Origin: Eubacterium sp. UBA5416
GTDB lineage: Bacteria > Bacillota > Clostridia > Lachnospirales > Lachnospiraceae
Length of the DNA: 64,000 nt
Assembly: GCA_002409525.1 (NCBI GenBank)
Contig: DHNM01000002.1
Coordinates: 1 to 64,000 of the forward strand
Reading direction: 5' to 3'
Part shown: positions 46,784-54,298 of the stretch, one piece after another
How the letters are laid out: each line of letters opens with the position of its first letter
How positions within the stretch are numbered: position 1 is the stretch's first letter
Notes under the pieces: model-generated
Databases searched by the model: none
Told to the model about the DNA's origin: nothing
Seen by the model: the letters and a program-made list of their open reading frames with translations, nothing else
Translations under genes and position numbers: made by a program

Positions 46784-47623
46784 TTATCCTTTGACGGCTC
46801 CGGCAATCACACCTTCTATGATATATTTCTGGCAGGATAGATAGAAAATGATGATTGGTATGATCGAAATCACCAGAACCCCCATCATGGCTCCCATATC
46901 AATGGAACCATATCCTCCTTTTAAATACTGAACTGCAATCGGAATAGTCTTGTACTTCTTCGTATCTAGTACAAGCGATGGAAGAAGGTAGTCATTCCAA
47001 ATCCACATGACCTCCAAAATTACAACTGTAATACAGGTAGGCTTGGAGATAGGGAGAACGATCTTGAAAAACGTCTGCAATGGTGTACATCCGTCGATCA
47101 TCGCTGCCTCCTCAATCTCCAGGGGAATGGATTTCATAAAGCCTGAGAACATAAATACTGCAAGGCCAGCACCAAATCCCAGATAAATAATGATAAGTCC
47201 CCAGGGACTGTCCAGCTTTAACATATTGGCAATCTTGGAAAGTGTGTACATTTCCATCTGAAATGGCACAACCATCGCAAACAGGCATAAGGTGTAGATA
47301 GCCGAAGTTATTTTGTTCTTTACGCGGCTGATGTACCATGCGCACATGGAACAGCAGATGATAATCACCGCCACGGAAAATACCGTAATGAATAAACTCC
47401 ATCCAAGAGCCTGATAAAGCCCTGTTTTTTCAACGCCCCTTACATAGTTTTCCATCCCAACAAACATCTTGCCCATTGGAATCTTGAAAGGGAACTTACT
47501 GATATATGCTTTTTTCTTAAATGAGTTAATGAACACCAGCACAATCGGATACATATACAGCAGACTGATTATACTGAAAACCAGTGTCAGGATCCATCCA
47601 TGTTTTGTTTTTCTTGTATTCAT
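46784..47623 (-). CDS. CUT1 ABC sugar permease, MalG/LacG type
   Basis: The 279-residue permease has six predicted segments and the EAA loop EEAAMIDGCTPLQTFFKIVLPISK. It ends with IIEGVIAGAVKG, as MalG-like subunits do. Its ATG overlaps the stop of the preceding permease gene in a TAATG junction. Together with the gene at 47623-48465 and the binding protein at 48479-49834 it forms a compact CUT1 importer of the MsmEFG kind rather than the LplABC kind. No ATPase gene is present. Confidence 0.93.
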   Translation of the reverse strand: MNTRKTKHGWILTLVFSIISLLYMYPIVLVFINSFKKKAYISKFPFKIPMGKMFVGMENYVRGVEKTGLYQALGWSLFITVFSVAVIIICCSMCAWYISRVKNKITSAIYTLCLFAMVVPFQMEMYTLSKIANMLKLDSPWGLIIIYLGFGAGLAVFMFSGFMKSIPLEIEEAAMIDGCTPLQTFFKIVLPISKPTCITVVILEVMWIWNDYLLPSLVLDTKKYKTIPIAVQYLKGGYGSIDMGAMMGVLVISIIPIIIFYLSCQKYIIEGVIAGAVKG

Positions 47624-48465
47624 TACTGCTGCACCTCCCTGGATCTGGTCAGTTTGTTCTGAACCAGCGCTATAATGACTACAATCAGGAAGAATACCAC
47701 TGCCTTCGCCTGGCCTACGCCTTCATAACCGGTTCTGCCATAAAATGTGTTATAGATATTCAGGGCGAGCATTTCCGACATTCTGGATGGTGCTCCATTG
47801 GTAAGAGCAAGGTTCTGGTCAAATAACTTAAATCCATTCGTCAATGTCAGGAAAGTACAGATGGTGATAGAAGGCATCAGCATGGGCAGGGTTACATTTT
47901 TTAATACCTGCCGGGAACTGGCTCCGTCTATCTTCGCCGCCTCGGTCAGTTCTCCCGGAATACTCTGAATTCCTGAGATATAGATAATCATCATGTACCC
48001 TACCTGCTGCCAGCACATCAAAATAATCAAACCCCAGAAGCCATACGTTGAAGAATAGGTCAGTGTTCTCTGGAAATGAGCGAGAATGCCATTCAGCAAC
48101 AGCTGCCAAATATAGCCGAGGATAATACCGCCAATCAGGTTCGGCATGAAGAACACAGTGCGGAATATATTGGTTCCTTTGATCCCCTTTGTCAAGAGCA
48201 AAGCGACAATAAAAGCCAGCACATTAATTAAGATAACCGAAACCAATGTGAACAATGCCGTATACCAGAGAGAATGTATAAAAACCGGATCCCCTAATAT
48301 TTTTTTGTAGTTGCTGATTCCAATAAACTTAGCGTCCGTCACAGTAGTGAACTTGCAAAAGGACAGATAGATTCCCAATAAAAAAGGTGCTACAAATCCA
48401 ATTGCAAAAGCTATCATAGTCGGCAGTATGAATATCGGAAAATATTTCTTAATTGCTTTTTCCAT
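47623..48465 (-). CDS. CUT1 ABC sugar permease, MalF/LacF type
   Basis: The 280-residue permease has the EAA loop TEAAKIDGASSRQVLKNVTLPMLM and the LGIYLSFCKFT entry segment seen in MalF-like subunits. It is the partner of the MalG-type permease that follows. Thirteen bases separate it from the binding-protein gene. Confidence 0.93.
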   Translation of the reverse strand: MEKAIKKYFPIFILPTMIAFAIGFVAPFLLGIYLSFCKFTTVTDAKFIGISNYKKILGDPVFIHSLWYTALFTLVSVILINVLAFIVALLLTKGIKGTNIFRTVFFMPNLIGGIILGYIWQLLLNGILAHFQRTLTYSSTYGFWGLIILMCWQQVGYMMIIYISGIQSIPGELTEAAKIDGASSRQVLKNVTLPMLMPSITICTFLTLTNGFKLFDQNLALTNGAPSRMSEMLALNIYNTFYGRTGYEGVGQAKAVVFFLIVVIIALVQNKLTRSREVQQ

Positions 48466-48478
48466 CTGTACTCCTCAA

Positions 48479-49834
48479 TTATTCGGCGTTTGAAGCCTGA
48501 TACTCTGTTGCCCAGTTGTCTACAAAAGCAGTCTTAACTGCATCCCATTTGCCAGTCCCCTGTGCATACTCTAAAAGTGCGGAACCCAAATCATTTTTCC
48601 AAGTCTCAGAAGGCATGGTTGTGAAGTTCCAGCTTACAGGCTTTTTACCGTCTTTTGTATAATCATCATTTGCTTTTACCAGGGGGTTGCTTGGCAGATA
48701 CTCATCAAATGTTGTGAATGGTGTTACAAATCCCATTTCATTCGCAAGCATATCACGGCCGTCATCACTTTCCACAACCCAGGCCATAAAGTCTAATGTC
48801 GCCTGAATATCTTCCTGATCTGCATTCTTGTTTACGCACCAGTAGTTCTCGGAACCTGTGCAAAGTCCCTGATCTTCTTCGCCTTTGACACCGATATAGA
48901 TCGGAAGCATACCCATATCTTCATCGGCTACTTCCATATCTTTTACGTCATTGTAAGCCCAGGTACCATTCTGGTAGAACACTGCTTCTCCCAGAGCAAA
49001 TTCAGATGCTGCGTCTTCACCGGTTTTTGAAGATAGCATGCTTGGTTTACAGGTAGAATCTTTGATGTACAGATCCCAGATATTTTTATAATCATCCAGA
49101 TAGCTGCCTTCGATTGCATCGGTAGAATCAATTCCCTTATCTTTATATTCATAGTAAATCGGAAGGTTTGCAAGATGCGTCTTAAATCTCCAGTCTGAAG
49201 AGGAATCCATACCGGCCGAGGTAAATGCTCCTTCCACCCCCAGATCATCTTTGTGAGCCTGAATACCATCCGCTGTCTTCTTCAGTGCGTCAAAATTATT
49301 CAATTCATCAATGGATTTTACTTCTGCATCCGGCAGTTTAAAGTACTTATTTAAAATTGCTTTGTTGTAGACGAGCCCGTAAGTCTCAATTACATAGGCG
49401 ATTCCCTGTACCGTATCACCGTCTTTTAATGCATAGTCATCACTGGAGAGGTCTTTATAAATCTGGCTGTCTGATAAGTCATAGCAGTAGTCCTTCCATG
49501 ATTTCAGACCTACCGGTCCATTGACCTGAAATAGTGTCGGCGGCTCATCTTTTGCCATTTCAGACTTCAGCGTTGACTCATAAGTACCCGAGGCTGCGGT
49601 CTGAACCTGAACATCCACACCGGTCTCATCGGTGTAAGTCTTAGCCAGTTCCACCCATTGATCCGCCTGTTCAGGCTTGAAGTTCAGATAATAAACTTTT
49701 CCATCACCGGATGATTTGGCATCTTCGCTTTTCGGTTTGGAGTTTCCCTTGTCATTACTGTTTCCACATCCCGCGAACATACCAGTAATCATCGTTGCTG
49801 AAACCAAGACTGCAAATTCTTTTTTTAACTTCAC
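48479..49834 (-). CDS. Family 1 sugar-binding lipoprotein (MsmE/UgpB-like)
   Basis: The 451-residue lipoprotein has the lipobox FAGCG with cysteine near residue 23. The length of about 450 residues and the pattern WVELAKTYTDETGVDV put it with the MsmE/UgpB binding proteins, shorter than the LplA-type ones elsewhere in the window. The start is a GTG ten bases after an AGGAGG-type site. It heads the cluster of two permeases and the YesN/YesM genes. The ligand is unknown. Confidence 0.92.
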   Translation of the reverse strand: MKLKKEFAVLVSATMITGMFAGCGNSNDKGNSKPKSEDAKSSGDGKVYYLNFKPEQADQWVELAKTYTDETGVDVQVQTAASGTYESTLKSEMAKDEPPTLFQVNGPVGLKSWKDYCYDLSDSQIYKDLSSDDYALKDGDTVQGIAYVIETYGLVYNKAILNKYFKLPDAEVKSIDELNNFDALKKTADGIQAHKDDLGVEGAFTSAGMDSSSDWRFKTHLANLPIYYEYKDKGIDSTDAIEGSYLDDYKNIWDLYIKDSTCKPSMLSSKTGEDAASEFALGEAVFYQNGTWAYNDVKDMEVADEDMGMLPIYIGVKGEEDQGLCTGSENYWCVNKNADQEDIQATLDFMAWVVESDDGRDMLANEMGFVTPFTTFDEYLPSNPLVKANDDYTKDGKKPVSWNFTTMPSETWKNDLGSALLEYAQGTGKWDAVKTAFVDNWATEYQASNAE

Positions 49835-49931
49835 TTTCTTCTCCTCCTTTTATCTCTTAGAATAAATCATGCCCTGAATACTCACGTATGATTCTTCCGG
49901 CGGTGATTTTCCCTTTATTCTTTATGATTTC

Positions 49932-49937
49932 ATTATA
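49932..49937 (-). promoter_or_regulatory. -10 box of the CUT1 importer of region G
   Basis: A perfect TATAAT on the minus strand lies about 100 bases before the GTG start. The -35 region is poor, which fits control by YesN. Confidence 0.45.
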
Positions 49938-49968
49938 GATAAGAAAGCCTTTTTTGTGTATATAAAAA

Positions 49969-50005
49969 AATCCGGAATCATGTAACAAATTCATGATTCC
50001 GGATT
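49969..50005 (-). terminator. Rho-independent terminator of the serine hydrolase gene
   Basis: A perfect 14-bp stem (AATCCGGAATCATG and its complement) with a nine-base loop is followed on the minus strand by seven T. It ends the serine hydrolase transcript and insulates the next operon. Confidence 0.88.
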
Positions 50006-50069
50006 AATCTGATAGCGTGCGTCAGACGTATCAATGCATGGCACGATATTATACCTTGAACTCGGATTC

Positions 50070-50993
50070 TCAAAGTTTCATCAGCACCATCTCATGAAGT
50101 TTTGTTTTGACTTCATCAAAATTTCCTTCTTCCGGACACTGCACAGCTATCACATAACCAGAATCCGGAAGTATCGTCGTGATCTGTCCAAAGGCACCAT
50201 CTGCGCGGCAGGAATCTTTATATGGTGACATCCAGAACTGATATCCATAACCACAGTTCCAGATATCATCAGAAGTATGATCCGGATCAGTTTCAATATG
50301 TTTTGACGTAGCCGTCTGTATCCATCCGGATTCCACAAGGCGCCTGCCTTCCCACATACCATTGGCAAGATACAGCTGTCCCAGTTTCATCATATCGGTC
50401 AGTTTCAGGAACATCCCACCACCGCCGATAGGATGCCCCTGCGGATCGTTATCCCAGATTGGATATTCTATATGCATTGGACAAAGCAGGCGCTCATACA
50501 GATACTGAGACAATCTCATGCCAACCGCTTTCTCAACCATTCTCCCTGCCAGGACAGAATCAGCGGTAGAATAGTAAAATCTTGTCCCCGGATCCTCGAG
50601 TACCTCTTGTGACAGCATATATTTCATGTAATCCGGAAAACCGACCCCATTTCTCCGGTCATCTCCCATCAGGTATGCTTTGCCGAAACCGCTTGACATG
50701 GTCAGAAGATCGAGGAGACGTATCTTTTCGAGCCTTTTGGACGAATTCAAGGGGATATCCTCTGGAAAATAATCGGTAAGTTTGTCTTCCAGGTCAAGCT
50801 TACCCTCTGAAACAGCGATTCCCACAGCGGTAGACATAAAGCTTTTGGTATGGGAATAGATGTTTCTCGGTCGATCCGGCGTAAAATGATGTTCAAAGAT
50901 CACACGTTTCTCATCCCCGGCCGCAATTCCCTCAATCGGCAGATTGTTCTTATCCGCATAACCCACGAACTCTTGTATCAGTTTCTCAATCAT
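50070..50993 (-). CDS. Beta-lactamase-fold serine hydrolase (family VIII esterase-like)
   Basis: The 307-residue protein has the class C beta-lactamase/penicillin-binding protein fold. The nucleophile block S47-H-T-K50 fits SxxK, and a YST triad (FYYSTADSV) stands where YxN is usual. No signal peptide is present, so it should be cytoplasmic. Such proteins are often carboxylesterases. In a pectin locus a deacylating role on imported acetylated oligomers is possible but unproven. It has its own terminator and is separated from the neighbouring RG operon by a deacetylase remnant. Confidence 0.85.
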   Translation of the reverse strand: MIEKLIQEFVGYADKNNLPIEGIAAGDEKRVIFEHHFTPDRPRNIYSHTKSFMSTAVGIAVSEGKLDLEDKLTDYFPEDIPLNSSKRLEKIRLLDLLTMSSGFGKAYLMGDDRRNGVGFPDYMKYMLSQEVLEDPGTRFYYSTADSVLAGRMVEKAVGMRLSQYLYERLLCPMHIEYPIWDNDPQGHPIGGGGMFLKLTDMMKLGQLYLANGMWEGRRLVESGWIQTATSKHIETDPDHTSDDIWNCGYGYQFWMSPYKDSCRADGAFGQITTILPDSGYVIAVQCPEEGNFDEVKTKLHEMVLMKL

Positions 50994-51086
50994 ATCAATA
51001 CCTCCTCATAGCAAAATAATAATATCACTCGTGCTTCTGGTCTTAAGATAACACATTTTCATCATCTGCGCCAGACATCCATAAAA

Positions 51087-51350
51087 TCAGATTTTCTTCA
51101 TCTCTCCGCCTTTGATTTCTACTCCTTCATCGTCCACGCTGATCCACACACTTTGTACACTTGGATTATACACAAGATCCTGATCAATGGTATACTTCAG
51201 ATTTCCGGCATCATTCATGTAATCTACAATCTCAATATTTGTCGCATACCAGATATCATCATACCCGCCCATCTTCCTACAGAACTCATCAATTAATTCC
51301 CAGTTATTATCTCTGGAGAATTCAAAGCTGTGCCCCCAAACGTACATCAT
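51087..51350 (-). pseudogene. 3' fragment of a polysaccharide deacetylase-like gene
   Basis: This frame resembles only the C-terminal end of clostridial NodB-type polysaccharide deacetylases: YVWGHSFEFSRDNNWELIDEFC, then DDIWYATNIEIVDYMN. The similarity continues a few codons upstream of the first ATG (Q-Y-L-Y) and then stops where the end of the PL11-CE12 gene begins. The 5' part with the catalytic NodB motifs is gone. It overlaps the CE12 stop region by 29 bases in another frame. It may still be transcribed with the operon but is not expected to be active. Confidence 0.65.
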
Positions 51351-54285
51351 GTAAAGATACTGGCAGCCTCTCCTTCATCTCTCTTGCAAGAATCCCGGCG
51401 TATTTTCTCGCACCGTCTGTCACCAGGTGAACATTGTCCTGATTGTACCATTTTGCTGTTTCCTGTGGTCTCTGATTTCTGCATGCAGTTAAGGTTAACG
51501 TATACATGTCGATATACGGTATTTCTTCCTTTTTCGCCAGTTTTTTCATCTCATAGGTATACTGCTGCAGGAGATCCTCGAGCTTTTTGCGGTCCCCGAC
51601 CTGATTTCTGGTACATGGTCTCAAAGCAATCGGAGAAAGCAGCACCGGAAATGCCTGTTTTTTTCTGGCACATTCGATATATTTTCCGATGGAATCGGCA
51701 AATTCCTCCACCGGAACGTATCGCTTTGGTTTATCCCGGGCCGCATCATTATGTCCGAACTGAATCAGCAGATAATCTCCTGCCTGTATCTGCGAAATGA
51801 TGTCATCCAGGCGTCCTTCTTCCCTGAAACTGCGAGAGGACCTGCCGGCCATTGCACAGTTATCGACGATAAATTTCCGATTTTCATAACGTTTCTCCTG
51901 GTCAAATGGACTACTCTTCCTGTGGCTCGTCTTAATCACGTCCTTCAAATCCAGTAGTTCCATCAGCATCTCTCCCCATCCTGTCTGCGGCCGGCTTTCT
52001 TTTCCATAGCTCTGGGCTGTTGAGTCACCTGCCAGATAAATGACTGGTTTTTGGTTCATTTCCGGAAGAACCCGAGAAAAGTCCATATCCGATGCATAAT
52101 AGAATTTCGGATAACAAGGCTGATTATAGCAGTTGTTCTGCCACGCCACGCCACAGCGATACTGTGTGTCATGCATCAGAGTAAACATCTTATGACCACT
52201 CACCTGTGTATTCGTATAGATCCGGACAGCCGAACTATCCTCAGTTCGAAGCAGGAGCTCCTCCCGGCTGTCTCCAAAGATATCAGCCACCAGACAGGGA
52301 TTTCCTTTTGTTCCATTGTTCACAAGTGTTCCCTCAGGCCTCATCATAACGCCGTGTTCATAATCATTGATCACACCGGTTCCCTGTCCGTGAAGATAAT
52401 CCTCCCCGTCCGTTACTTGTGTGCTCATATCACCTGCCCAACGAATAGACATATTCGTGCCAAGTGTATCTTTGCTTAGAAGATTTCCTTTGCAGTCAAA
52501 AGTTCCCACCCGGTTTACCCAGCACTGCAGGCCTCTTTTTGAACAAACGTCACCAACCATACAGCGCCCCAGATCTTTTGTGGCATATTCTCCAAATATG
52601 ACCGTTCCATCCTCCGCTCGTCGAAGGGCAAAGCCATAAGGTGCCTTCTCGGCTCCTTCAAATACATTAAAAATCTCGAGCCCCGGCCTGTCGGGATCGA
52701 TATTGGCAACATGCATGGCATCGCCATGTCCAAGTTTTGCCTGCCGCCCATCCGGGAGAAGATCGTAAGAACTGTACAGCAGGCTTCCGTCGTGGTCGAT
52801 ACAGGCCGCACCATATAGGATCTCCATGTATCCGTCTCCATCGACATCAGCTGCAGCCAGTGAGTGATTTCCCTGTCCGGCCAGCCTGCCGAATACCGGA
52901 TCATCCCCTTCTTTTTCATGGGGATTCGCCCGAAAGGGATTCTTCATCGGCACAAATCCACTGTCCACGGTCCACACTTTGCGAAACTCGTTTTCGGCAA
53001 AATCATAAGCTGCAATCTCCGTTCGGGTATAGTATCCGCGGCAGACAATCAGATAAGGATGCCTTCCGTCAAGATATGCAACCCCTGACAGGAAACGATC
53101 CACACGATTGCATGGCTCAATACGCGCCATTGCATAATCGCCCCAGCGAAGCCCGTCATCTTCCCTCGGAAATGGAAATCGAATCGTCGAAATCTCCGAT
53201 CCATCCCCGCCGAACATAGTAAGGTACTCCGGTCCATTATAGATAAAACCCTCAAATTCACGCAGCCGGTTCTTCTCACTTCTCAAGGGTGCATACGTAT
53301 CCAAAAAATAATCAGTCAGGCTTCTGGCATCCTCATCGGAAAGCGGGTAAGTGAAATGTTTATCGGTTCCAAAACATTCCTCCAAGGTCAATGGCCAGCT
53401 GTGGTCTTTCACTTCCGGCTGATCCTGCCAGTTTTGGAATACTTCCACCAGGTGCTCATAGTAATCCCCGGCCGAACACACATAAGAATCACTGTGTGCA
53501 TATCCTTTTCGGACATCCTCCTGCGGCATCGTGATAAAACGTAATTTTGTACCTATTCTTCTATGTTTTGAACCACTGTCTTCATAAGAGTAGACACACA
53601 TGTTTGTTCCGGGTGCAGTTTTTACAGCAACTTCCGCTTTTCCGTCTCCATTGAAGTCATAGCATATAAACTGCGTATAATGTGCACCGGCGCGGATATT
53701 TTCACCCATGTCCAACCGCCACAACAGTTTCCCGTCCAGTTTATAACAATCCAGGAAGCAGTGCCCCGTATAGCCTTTGATAGAAACATCTTTGGAATTC
53801 GAAGGGTCCCATTTGACCATATACTCATATTCCCCGTCACCATCCACATCTGCGACCGACATATCATTTGCAGAATATTCGTACTCCTCATCTTTTGGCG
53901 TCACACCGGAAGCAGGCTTTTGAAGGGGAATGTCAAGATACGGCTTCTCCCAGACATTTACACCGTCACATGCGGAATATTGTGTGTCACCCAAAACTGC
54001 TGCGACACTGTAGATTGAATCTCTGTCTCCCCCCTGATCCAGATAATTTGTGCTGTTGTCTACCTGCGCAATCTTTCGGTTATCACGGTAAATGATAAAA
54101 TTCACACCGTCAAGTCCACAATTGTCTTCTTTTACTCCGGTGACTTCCGTAAGCAGAAAACGCCAGCTTAAGAACACCCCTTGTTTTGTCATTACTGCGA
54201 TCAAGCCACGGTTCAGGTCCTCCAGCTGCTCCTCTGGCATCCCATATACCGGTGTCGTAAGCATATCCATATCTTCAATTCTCAT
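51322..54285 (-). CDS. Cytoplasmic PL11 rhamnogalacturonan lyase fused to CE12 acetylesterase
   Basis: The protein is about 987 residues and has no signal peptide, so it should work inside the cell on imported RG-I oligomers. In longest-frame numbering (subtract 15) the PL11 domain is about 40-750 (SANDMSVADVDGDGEYEYMVKW, RAGAHYTQF, CRGYYTR, QGNHSLAAADVDGDG). The CE12 SGNH esterase is about 762-989 (GDST with serine 770, GHND 859-862, DNVH 965-968). I chose the ATG at 54285, seven bases after AGAGAGG. The earlier start overlaps the upstream gene. The domain order is the reverse of the giant secreted enzyme. The last 13 residues (PVSLHDVRLGAQL) lie beyond the usual CE12 end, at the junction with the deacetylase remnant. 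Confidence 0.93.
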   Translation of the reverse strand: MRIEDMDMLTTPVYGMPEEQLEDLNRGLIAVMTKQGVFLSWRFLLTEVTGVKEDNCGLDGVNFIIYRDNRKIAQVDNSTNYLDQGGDRDSIYSVAAVLGDTQYSACDGVNVWEKPYLDIPLQKPASGVTPKDEEYEYSANDMSVADVDGDGEYEYMVKWDPSNSKDVSIKGYTGHCFLDCYKLDGKLLWRLDMGENIRAGAHYTQFICYDFNGDGKAEVAVKTAPGTNMCVYSYEDSGSKHRRIGTKLRFITMPQEDVRKGYAHSDSYVCSAGDYYEHLVEVFQNWQDQPEVKDHSWPLTLEECFGTDKHFTYPLSDEDARSLTDYFLDTYAPLRSEKNRLREFEGFIYNGPEYLTMFGGDGSEISTIRFPFPREDDGLRWGDYAMARIEPCNRVDRFLSGVAYLDGRHPYLIVCRGYYTRTEIAAYDFAENEFRKVWTVDSGFVPMKNPFRANPHEKEGDDPVFGRLAGQGNHSLAAADVDGDGYMEILYGAACIDHDGSLLYSSYDLLPDGRQAKLGHGDAMHVANIDPDRPGLEIFNVFEGAEKAPYGFALRRAEDGTVIFGEYATKDLGRCMVGDVCSKRGLQCWVNRVGTFDCKGNLLSKDTLGTNMSIRWAGDMSTQVTDGEDYLHGQGTGVINDYEHGVMMRPEGTLVNNGTKGNPCLVADIFGDSREELLLRTEDSSAVRIYTNTQVSGHKMFTLMHDTQYRCGVAWQNNCYNQPCYPKFYYASDMDFSRVLPEMNQKPVIYLAGDSTAQSYGKESRPQTGWGEMLMELLDLKDVIKTSHRKSSPFDQEKRYENRKFIVDNCAMAGRSSRSFREEGRLDDIISQIQAGDYLLIQFGHNDAARDKPKRYVPVEEFADSIGKYIECARKKQAFPVLLSPIALRPCTRNQVGDRKKLEDLLQQYTYEMKKLAKKEEIPYIDMYTLTLTACRNQRPQETAKWYNQDNVHLVTDGARKYAGILAREMKERLPVSLHDVRLGAQL

Positions 54286-54298
54286 TATTGAACCTCTC

